Assembly (NCBI GenBank): GCA_963669155.1
Contig: OZ022593.1
Coordinates: 6,402,368 to 6,466,367, forward strand
DNA length: 64,000 bases
Direction: 5' to 3'
Source of the DNA: Arbacia lixula
Taxonomy: Eukaryota; Echinodermata; Echinoidea; Arbacioida; Arbaciidae
Below are positions 46,001 through 58,000 of this stretch, one piece after another. The notes under the pieces were generated by a model that saw only the letters and a list, made by a program, of their open reading frames with translations, was not told the origin of the DNA and made no database searches. Each line of letters starts with the position of its first letter. Position 1 is the stretch's first letter. The translations under genes and the position numbers were made by a program.

Positions 46001-49000
46001 AATGATGGCCCGGTGAGAATTGTCAATCATCGAAATCTGGTGGTGATGATAAGGAAAGGTGCAAGGTCACAGGAATTGTTCAGCACCTTTAATTGGACAT
46101 GGACATGAAATAGGTCCAAGGTCCTGATGAAATGTGGTGACTCTGCCACTAGAAACATTTTTTGTGCACATTTAGGAGAAATGCTGAAAAACTTATCAAC
46201 AAACAGTATGTGTTGTGTTTTTCCACCTATTTTGTTCCACCTAATGTGATTGCTTTGTATGCGTGATTGTTCATCGCATTTCATGCATCAGATTATAGAC
46301 TTTTTGTTACACATCTTTATCTACACCTGTCAGATTGGCTTTTCTCGAGTAATTTAACATTTCATATTTGATACCATATTTTACCCTATGCCTCCCCCTC
46401 GCAAGAAACGGAGTTGCTTCATCAAGTGCAGAGTGCAACCTAATGTTTATCATTAGTTTTCGTTAACATAAAAAAAGGAATTTTCCTGTAAAATGTTGGT
46501 ATCATAATAAAGATGATTAAATATTTAAAAGTTTTTCTGTAAAAGTGTGTAGGTTTCAAATTATAGTTGTTCAAACATGGTAACACAGAAAATAAAGTGC
46601 AACTCAAAAGGCCTCAAAATAAACTTTGCACAGGGCGGCTTTGGGGCTGGCAAAGGAATTGAATAAGGAGAAAATCATCTTGCACTGTGCAAGATTAACA
46701 TTATATATATATACTGTTAATGGATTACCTTGATATTAGCTTGTTCTGCAGAGAATGTCCCATTGGTGTCCTCTGCTATGACAATGTACTCAAACTGGCT
46801 TCCAGCTTCCTGGCTCTCCAAGCTCTGAGTGGTGACCACTTCTCCGGTAGACTGGTCGATCCTAAACAGTGGAGTGCCCTCTTCCGTTGTGAGCAGAGAA
46901 TAGCTCACCATGCTGTTGGGCCCAACGTCATCATCGAACGCCTTGGAAGTACAAAAATGTGCAAATACAGAGTAAAATCATGATATCATGAATTATGTTC
47001 ATTATAATCTACTCAAAATACGGGAAAGTAGTGTGGCAACTTCCTCTTGTTTATTTTTCTCTCCTTTCTTTCTTTATAATTGTCTTGTTGAATGTATGTT
47101 GCTTATGTTTCAATGGAAGTAAAATCTGATTTTCTGTTATTTTGCTTGTCATATTACTTCAACTTCAATGTAATTATTCTTGTAATATTATCTAATATTA
47201 TCATTTTAACATTGTGAAATACCCCAAAACAATATCTATTCAAAAATCTAAAAAAAAAAAGGAAAGAAAAGAAACATATAGGTAGGGCAGTCTAATCAGT
47301 GTAAAAAAGTCCTTTGCACCAGTGCCCTGCATCCTTGCACCGTTTGTTTCTCCGTCCCTCCATTTATGCAGGGGTACATTACCAAGTTACTGGTGGAATC
47401 AATGGATCATAGCAGATTAATTCTTCTCTCCACAGTACAGACTAGCTACATGGATTCAATGCCTTGCTGAAAGCGATAAGTGGCAGCTGCAATGCTTGAA
47501 CCTGTACCCTTCAGATTGAGAGTCATAACTACACCATACTATCTCCATTGTCTTGATGTTCTTTGTTTTTCTTACACTGTATCTTAATGTATTATTTTTT
47601 TTGTAAACAGCATCATTTTTACACAAGCTTCTTTAGCTTTCTTAATAACTCCGCCACCATGTCAGCTTAAGTTTGTCTATTTATGTAAATTGCTAACTAT
47701 GTTAATATTTGTTCATATTTTGTATAATTAAGTGAAATGTGATGGATACATTTCACCAAGGATCCAGAATAAAATCACAGTATGTCAATCCACACTTAGT
47801 ACCAGAAATCATGATACTCACTTCAACTTGAAGAGCCATGGTGCCCACCCGGGCCACGGACGAGATTCCAGCGTAGTAATTTTCTTGGGGGAAGAATGGA
47901 GCGTTGTCATTGATGTCTTGGACATTGATGTAGATGTAGACTACGCTGGGATCGGCAGACTCTGAAAGCGAAAGAAAATGTATATAAATGAATTTCACAG
48001 TTGAACATATCTACAAAGACCATTGTCTACCAAGACATGTAAGTATGATTCAATTGAAAAACGTCTGCATGTAAACGCACCTGTCTATAAAGACCACTTC
48101 TCCATACTACTCAAATTTAATATGCTCTCACAGTAGTCTTAAACTCTTTCTAGTCGTTGTGGCAATATCACTAGCTGTGCTACTGTTGCGTTTTTGCACT
48201 GGTAATATATACAAATAAGAGCTGAATTTTGAATGACACATGCAGGGTTTAAAACATGTGGTCCAACAGAGAAATCAGAACTGTTCTCAATTCAGCCCTT
48301 GGGTCACATGGTCTGCATGGTTACAAATGTAATGAACGGGGCAAATTAAATCATATTCAGTATATCACGCATCGACTGATCTCTACATTTTGTAGATGAT
48401 ATTGTACAGTTGAATGGTAACAATGGTTATGTTTGTCTTTTGTTTTCTTTTGCAGGCTTTGGAAAAGCTGCTTGTGCTATTCTATTCTATTCTATTTAGC
48501 CTCCTCATCATTTTTCCATCTTGATCTATCTTGTGCCGTTCGTTTCCATGTCACACTACCATATTCTCTAATATCGTCAATCCACCTCCTACTTTGTTTG
48601 CCTCTTCTTCTGGTGTTAGGTCTGGGGGTCCAGATGGTTAATTCATTTGTCCATCTATCATCTTGCCTCCTGGCCAGATGACCAGCCCACCTCCATTTCT
48701 TTGATTTAATTTCCTGTACTATGTCCCGTACTTTAGTTTTCTTTCTCAAATCAGAATCAGAACTGTTCTCAATTCAACTCTTGGGTCACATGGTCTGCAT
48801 GGTTACAAATGTATGGAACGGGGCAAATTAAGAAAAGCTGTTTGTGCATTGGTATATTAAGACAAGCAAAAGAGGAAAGGGTGGCTTTTATAGAGAGTGG
48901 TCATTGTAGACTGACTGTGCTACGTGGGTAGCACATTTTGAATACGAGTAGGTTGTCAGATACAATAATCTTCTACAAACAGGAGGATCAGCAAATAAGT

Positions 49001-52000
49001 GCTGGGCCCCACTGCATAAAACTCACCACTGATGGTAACTCTGGCATCAATGTTAGCTACTATGGTAACATCGCTCAACAGCCAATCAAATTTCCATAGA
49101 AGTTTCAATTGATAGCAAAGTTACCATCAATGGCAGGTTTTATGCCACAGGGCTCTGATCAATCTTGAGAAGAGTCTAAAGAAAGAAAAATATGAATTTA
49201 GTTTCTTCACCTGCTTGCCTCCTTCTCCTCCTCCCAGCAGTGTCCGCAGGTATACCATTGTCCCCCTCTGAAGGGTCAAGAATGGACGCTCTGATGGCCA
49301 GAGAGTAGTTGCTGACCTGCTCTCTGTCCAGGGTACGGGCAGTGTAGATGGTGGCCGTGTTGTTGGTGGTGTTCATGGTGAAAGAGTCTGTGAATAGGTA
49401 TAGAAATGAGAGTAGTTATAAAGTTGCTGGCACCCAATATCTGTATAAATTGCTGTCAGGGCCTTCATAAACGTACTCCACTCAATCAAGAAAAGCTGTT
49501 GCAATTGCTCTTTGAGAGTGAAAGCATCCTCATGCGTGAAGACCCAACCACAAACACAATGCAACTTTCACATCTAAGGTGGATGTCAACATTCGCAATG
49601 TCTAACACAACATACAAATACTCTCACCTATGCAAACAAATGGTTATAATATCCTGCACTAACCAATCAACCCACTGTGCTGTGTTGATTTTGGCTCTGA
49701 GACCATATGACAGATAAGTAGCTGTTAACCACTGTTAACATTACCCATATGAGGAAGCGATGGTTTTAGAGACAATCGCCCTGAAGTAATTACTGAAGTT
49801 TACTTGATGTTTTTTTTTCATTATCACTAATCCCTTCAAAAGTTGGCAAATGAAAAGTTCCATTTTCACCTACATCGATGCTACCAATGATGGTGTATTC
49901 TACCATCCATCCTTTGTGCTTTCCCTTCTCACCTTCTATGCAGGACTCAGAGATCATAGGACGCATCAGTACCCGTCTGCCATTGTTAACATTACCCACA
50001 CTGGATGTTATGAGAAATCTAGAGACAAGTCATTACTAAAGTTTCCTTGATTTTTTGTTTTTGTTTTTATCACTCATTATACCTATCAGAAGTTGACAGC
50101 TGAATAGTTCTGTTCTCACCTATATCTGTCCCATCGATGATGGTGTATTCTACCATGTCGCCCTCATTGGCGGTTGCTCTGACGACGGCAACCTCCACCC
50201 CAGGAGGCTCCTCCTCCATGACGTCATTCACGCTACCAACCAAAGCAAAATGAGTGACTGAATAAACATCACACTACCAACCAATTAAAGCAAAATGAGT
50301 GACTGAATAAACATGTGTACTGTCAAGTGTCAGCACACGTTGCTATTAATCTGTTATGTTCCAGACAAATTGACACTCTATAGAACTTATGTGTATCATT
50401 TGCGAGTAAATACACAGTGACATTCAAAGAGAGGGGTTATTTTTGTTACAGAGTCTCCTATTCCTTATCTACAATATTGTAATATCCAAATTTTAACTTC
50501 TTAATCACATTGCATATATTTATCGTTTTAGTTTGAATGACTCTAGGCAAAGGTGTATGATATGAAACCATTTCCCTCGGTAATGTACCCCTGCATAAAT
50601 GGAGGGATGGAGGAACAGATGGCGAAACAGACAAAGCAGAAAGCTTCTTGCCTTTGCATATACAATGGAATATAAACATATTGCTCATACAAGAGTATAT
50701 TCAAACCTCCTCTATAGTTTAGTTCCAGGGTCATGATGCATATATGTTTTCAATTATTGTCACATAAAATCAATGGAAAGTACTATAGCAACAGGTGCAA
50801 TAATGATAGCTCATCGGCTGATGACATAGTAGTTACCACTCAGAGTAAGTTACAATATTTGAAAACTTATATGCAACAGGGTCCAGGAGTACACATACAA
50901 ATCCTACATAACAGCATTTTTTCTGGCACAGAAATACCTAAATCAATTATCTTGGGGAGGTCAACACGCACTCAGGGGAGAATTCAATCTAATAAAGTTT
51001 CTTGTTTCCTAGCAACCAAAGATACTCGCTTACATGATAATTCCTTGAGGGAAGACCGGCTTGTCAATGCGCAGTTCAATGTTCAGACGAGCAAATGCCA
51101 GGTTTGCAGGGTCACCGCCATCTGTCGCCACTACAGTGAACTGCAAACAATAGTGAGATAAAGGTCAAAACTTTAGAACATATACTTATTAAGTTGAGAC
51201 AGCAAGAACAGAGCTGTGCAAATATCAGGCCTGGCAGCAATATAAAAGCTATATGTTAGTAACCTCACATTAATATTGAAGCTACAATTGAGATATTTCA
51301 ATACTGTGACATTTTGGTGCTTTGTATCAAAGTAGCAGCTTAACATCACCAAATATCAATAATCAAATATGGATGACGCTGTATGCAGTACAACTTACAT
51401 TGAAGGTCGATGACACGTTAGTAAGGCTTCCAGTGGTGTAGAGATCTCCTATAGATGGTTCCAGGAATGCAAAAATATCTGAAGGTGGTTCCAATCGATA
51501 TGTCAGTTGACCGTTGGGCGTTTCCTGGAAAAACAGGATACATAAGTAATTTCAATCTTTAATAGGATAGGTTTGTATTAGTGGTTTTCATCTCCATGTG
51601 TTGTGTAAAGGGATGATTTCAAGTCTTCACAATGCTGCCCTCCCTTGACAAAAGAAAGCCAGTAACAAATAAGAGTTTTCTCGTCAATGAGAGTGTGTCC
51701 TTAATTACCATTCAATATGGAACTCCAAATTATCTTAGATAGAATATGTCACAGCAAGACGAATAGGTCTTTATCAGATGCTGAATGGATGGAGGGAATG
51801 CTTAGTTCAATCTAAATAGCTCAAATCAATCAATCAATAACTCAAATGTAAGTAATCACTTGTTCCCTCTTTACAAAGATGGACAGAGTATAACAAACAT
51901 CCCGAGCTCCTACAGATTAACAGAGTTTTTTAATGAAATATTCAATTACTGATGATTACACTTTTTACCAAATATCTAACTGTTTTGTAATTTTGTCAAA

Positions 52001-55000
52001 TATTTCCACAATAAGTTGTTAGATTACTTTTTAATACTCTGCTTCGATGAAAATCTAAATTAATATCTTTGTATTGTATGTCACATCGTACTTTGTTAAA
52101 TCTTAAACCTGGATATAAGTACAGTGAAACCTGTCTATAGTGGCCACCCAAGGGAAACAAAAATTGTGACCTTTATAGACAGGTGGCTGCTATAGACAGG
52201 TTCTTTAACACATGATCTCTCTCCGGGGAAATCATTTTAGTGGCCACTATAGACAGGTTGGCTGCTATAGACAGGTAACCACTAAGACAGCTTTGACTGT
52301 ACATATTTTGGAAGGGTACTTTTCTTTTAAGAGGATGAACTTACTGGCAGATCAGCGTCAGTAGCTGTGATGTTTGCGAGGACGAGGGTACCTATCTGGT
52401 ACTCCCGCAGCGCGATGACATCATACTGGTCGCTTTCAAATACAGGCACATTCTCATTGATATCCTGAGAGAAAATGGAGAAAAACAATAAGAGCATCAA
52501 AACAATGAGAAGAGTTAAAGACTACGAAGTCCCTGGTTGCAAGATACTTGCACTTGCACAGTGATGTGGTATAGAGAAAGGGATCAAGCTGCAATATGCA
52601 AAGTCCTCATAAGGACTGTCTGGGTATTATTTATTGACAGCTCTACTACACAGCTGGCAGCTGTACATAAAGGATTCAAGAACTAACAGCCAAGTAATTA
52701 CTTCTGTGCATATTGTACTGTATCATGCTCATGGTGCAATACACCAGGATTACGCTTCTCTATCGCTGAGTATAGGTGTCAGATGGGAAACATAGCTTTT
52801 AGATAACAGTTTGTTAGAAATTTTTCCATTGTTACATATATATGCCTATGTATTCTACACAATTCCTATTGCAGCATTTTGTTTGGTACAGAAGAAATTG
52901 TGCCCTCACCATTACTACTACAGTAACGTTGGCCACATCGGTCAAGTTTTGGCCATTGATGTCCACATCCGTCACAGTGACCTCAAGATAAAATGACCGC
53001 TGACCATACTCGTAGTCCAGCGGTATGAGCAGGGAGAGGTTGCCTGACATTGCATCGATGCTGAAAATTGAGCTGTTTCCGGCTGTGAGTGAATACCTCA
53101 ATGGGGCAATGGAGTCACGATCAAATGCCTACATGAAAAAAAAGTCATTTCTATGAATCCATTGCATGCTGTGAGAGGGCAGCTACTATCTAAGAGTTAT
53201 GGACTTGGGAATATGTAGTATGCAACAGATTAACTCAATGTCAAAGATATTCACAATGGAGTCACACTCATATGCTTGTCCTAACAAAGATGATGGATTA
53301 ACATTATTTAATGCATTTTGAAAGAGAGTTGAATAAAGGAATTTTCAAATATCTGCATATAAACAAAAATGTTTCTCATATTAATCCATTGCATACTAAA
53401 AATGGGAACCCTTAACTTTTAACCTGCCGCTGTCGCATTTTTGCAACTAAGGGGTAACGTGCCGCTGTCACAAATTTGCGACCAAACTGTAATAGAGAAA
53501 ACCTCCGGCACAGATGGGGTTTTACCGCCGGCAAGTTAAGAGTTAATCACAGGTTTGTGGACAACTAGTTTACAATAGGTTATAATGATCAATTTCCCAC
53601 AATGTGCCATTAAATGCTGTAGGTCAGAACTTGCATGGTTAACATAAAAACACCATTTCACACCATTCTGGTACATTTTTAACAATCAACATGTTTCTGA
53701 CATTATGATTCCCTGTCTGTGAGCCCCAGCGTTTTGAAGAGGAAGGTGCGTACCTGAATTGTAAAGAAATCCTCTACAGCAGAATCCTCAGGGACTGGCA
53801 CGGTGTACTCCGGGGGATTAAAGACCGGCCGGTTGTCGTTAATGTCCTGCACTACCACGGTGACAGTGATCGTGTCGCTGAGTGGAGGTACACCCCCATC
53901 CGTTGCCATGACAAGCAGGGAGTAAATCTCTTCTGTCTCCCGGTCCAGGGCTTGGTTGGTGAAGATGAGACCGGTAAATGGTGTGATGCGGAAGGCCGGG
54001 GAGGAGAGGGAGTAAGTGATGTTTGATGCGGCTGTGTTTGGTGCATCTGCATCAAATGCCTGCAGGGTACACAAGAAAAATAAGAAAAAAAAGTCTTTAC
54101 AATTGATTCACAACTACAAAACTAATTCACAATTCATCAACCTCCAAACCTCAGCTTCGCATTCTATAAGTTTTGTTATTAATTGAATGTCCTTTTTAAT
54201 GTCCACCCCCGACGCCCCACCAATCAAAGAGATCTGTTGGTCTTCGTTCAACCCTTTGTGTACCAGATAAACTGCTGCTCTGAGGGAATTGTGAAAATTA
54301 CTTGTGAATAAGTCACAAATGACACACAAACAATTAAATGAGATGTAAATTCTCACAGAAGTCTATTGTTTCATCCCAAGCAATCAGAGGAAATACTCAA
54401 CTTGTTGTCATCTGGAACAGTCAGGTCAAATAGTGACATATTCACAAACTATGGAACAATATACCACGTCATCGTCTTGACACATCTATGAAATCATGGG
54501 CCCGAAATCACATACAGTAGGAGTTTAATATTTAGTCCACTGTTTAAGCAAATTTCTTGGCATATAAGCAGATACATATGCTTGATTTAGCACATACACT
54601 TTAGAAAGTTTCAATATTGATCGCACACATTTCACGCAGGGTGCTAAATTCACATTATTTGCTATGGCTTTGACCATCAGTGTTCTTGAAAAAAAAATCA
54701 TTATTGTTTAGTCAATGTTTTACCATGCAATGTATTATGGGAAGTCCACCCTGATGGATTTTCATCAAATTTTCACTAATATGTTTCTTTCATGTTTTTG
54801 CGTTTATTAAAACTTAATTTCAGGGTGGAATATCCCTTTCAAGAAAACTCACCATGACTTGACCAACAAATGCGTTATTGAAGCCCTCTGCAATCAAGAA
54901 TGTTGTGTCCAAAGACGTATTGAAGACCGGAGGCTCATCATTGTCATCGGTTATTGTGATGAAAACATTTGCTGTGGCCGTCTGTTAAAGATAGTTATCA

Positions 55001-58000
55001 AAGTTTAATTCACATCTGTTTAAACTCTTCATCTGTCATTGTGGCATGTATGTTTGGCGACAGAGGAGGAAGCACTTACCACACTGTCTCATTGAACTCA
55101 GCCTGTCTCTATTGCTGTGTTGAGTAGTGTTTTTTTTGGGATAAACTATAAAGTGCTTTAGTTTTGCTTAATCCTGAGGCTACGGAGAACCTGTCGACTT
55201 AAAATGTACTACAGGTTGCAATACATTTTATTTCTTCCTCACCTCTAACACTCAATAATGTCATCTGAAGAATATATGATCATGAACAATTATAACAAAT
55301 AACTGATCTCTATCTATATCTGATTCAAACTCTCTGATCTCTCTGAATTAATACTGTTTCCTTTAATAAGATACAAGTAAACAATTAAAGTGAAATTCCT
55401 TGCAAGGGTCAGTTTCTTGGATTCTTTCCCCATGACATCTGTCTCTATCTCTCTTCCATTTAAAGGGTCCAATGAAGGAGTGTTAGAAACATAACTATTT
55501 TGCATGATAAAAATCAAAGCATGATCATGAAGATAGAACGTACCAAGTTTCCATCAGTTGCTGCGACGATCAAGGTGTATGATGGAACAGTCTCTCGGTC
55601 CAAACTTCCTTGCACACGAATCTCCCCACTGACATTATGAAACATGTACAATAAACATTTCATTGTTGTTACATTTGATATGTTCTGCCTACAGCTATAC
55701 CCTTCCCCATATTTTTTTTATTTATTTATTTTATTTTTTATTTACAATAGGGCAGGGATCGTGTGTAGATTAATGCTTGGCATCCAATAAGTTAGCATGT
55801 AAGATTTGTGCTTGCTTCAACAAAATCAGAGGAATTCTAACTTTCAGAGCAGTACATCTATGACTTTTCATTTTGCCTTTAACATTAACATGCTACATTA
55901 AGGAACACCTAGCTAGCCTTACACAATGTAATTTCAGAACGAGCAAATAGCACTGGGAATACGTGACAAGGTGTTTGGCTCAGTCAGGATAAGTTTACTT
56001 AAAGGGAATATACTGTACTGGAAAGACAAAAAGCCTTCGATAGGGTGATCGTGACCAATCTTCTTACAAATGGTAAGTTATGTATTGTCCATTTTAGAAA
56101 CTTGCTGAAAGTTATTTGCCCTTAAATGATTCACATTTGGAGTAATTAGTCAAAATTTGTGAAATCCTCAAAATGTTCGGCCCGAACATTTTGAGGATTT
56201 GTGATTGACTCACTATGTACTCAAAATGTGGATTATTTAAGGGCAAATCACTTTCAGCAAGTTTCTAAAATGGATAATATATGAATTAAAGACCATAGGC
56301 AAGAAGATTGCTCACAATCACTCTTTTGAAGGCTTTTTGTCTTTCCAGTACAGCATATTTTCTTTTAAGGGAATGGGAAAATGTGTCCTGGCTGTATTCA
56401 TGGCGAAACTCTTTCCTCCATCATCACCTGGCTCGGATGTCACTTGATTGCAATAATTTTATCATTTTGAGATGATTTCTTCCGTACATCCTGAAACTAA
56501 ACAAGAATGGGCGCCACGGTGTTGGCAGAAAAGCATTTCATTGATAACGGCCCTGTATCTCCTTACATTTCATCTTAAAGAAGTTAATTTTAAGGTTGCG
56601 CTCACAAAATATCAGTTAACCATGGAAAGTTAGGAGAACCATGTGACTTACGTTGTATTCCCCTGAATCTTAAAAGCGCTGTTTGTGTTTCCACTGACAA
56701 TACTGTAGCTGACAAACTCTCCATCTGGATCAGTAGCCTGCAAATAAAATAGATTAACCATTATTGATTTAAACGTATTGATTCTGTAGGAGAAACTCAA
56801 GAAACTGTGTTTCAAAAATGCATGATAAGCATTGAATCATTTGGTTATGTTGTTATCTTTGAAACATCAAAATTGAACAATGAAAAAAATAATCATCAAA
56901 GGAGCAACGTGTAGTACACATGTTTTTTTGCAAATGAATTTTTGAAAACAACCAGACACTTGCTATTATCTGCATATAAAGCAGAAATGAACAAATATTG
57001 CCACAAATGAGGTCAGTACATTTTCAGTAAAGATAAAAGGTATGGAACATAGACACTGGTGACAGATGTAAAATTTAGAAAAGGAAAACGGAAAAGGAAA
57101 AGAACAAAAGTAAAACATTATAAGAGGAAGAAGCAAAGAGGACATGAGGAGATGAACAGGAAGAGGACAAGAAAACAGGAGAAAATTAAAAGGAATGGGA
57201 ATCAGAATGATAATAAGAGAACAAAGGGGAAAATTGCAGAAGTAAAGCATAAAAGAGAAAAAATGTGAAAACATACAAAATATGCATGCACACATACAAG
57301 GAAAACAGCATCAATAAGTAATACCTTATACAATTCTACCAAATTGCAAACTTACTACAACTGAGTAGATGAGTGCATTCTCAGGAAGGTTCTCCCGAGC
57401 TGAAGTGGAGTATGAGGTCATGGAAAATTCTGGAGCATGGTTGTTAACTCCTGAGATGATGGTGATGTCAACATAGACTTTAAAAGGACTGTAAAAAAAC
57501 AACAATATTCAAGATTCAATTAATTAAAAAAGAAAACAATATCCATTCAGGTACAATACACAAAGCAAAATATGGTTATGCAATATTAAAATTATGTACC
57601 AAATCAAGCTATTATTGTTATGAGCACCATTGTACTCTCTCTTTCTATCATCACCTCCTTCAGCATAATGACAATATTTTAATTATCAACCATCATCTTC
57701 TTACTGTGGCAACTATCACTATTACTACTACCATGATATACTGATAACATGTCAACACTGCCACCCATATCACCAACAACAACATCATCACCATGTCAAC
57801 AACTATTGCCAGGCACTGTCACTGTCATTTCTATTATTATCGTCACCATTTGGTGATTCATAACCACAACCACAACCAAAAGCTGAACACTATCACTCTC
57901 AGGATCACCCTACCATCTCCATTGCTACCACCCCCACCACCATCACCACAATCATCACTACCACCACCATCACCACTTCCATCACCACCACCTCACCATC

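Larger units (their letters stand above)
47962..49210 (-). other. Cadherin intron 16
   Basis: Contains an RTE-like LINE fragment inside a direct repeat (48268-48832) and a MITE (49003-49155). No exon recognised. Confidence 0.75.

Noticed and set aside
57059-57268. Lys/Arg-rich 69-codon frame
   Set aside because: Low-complexity purine tract antisense to a cadherin intron.
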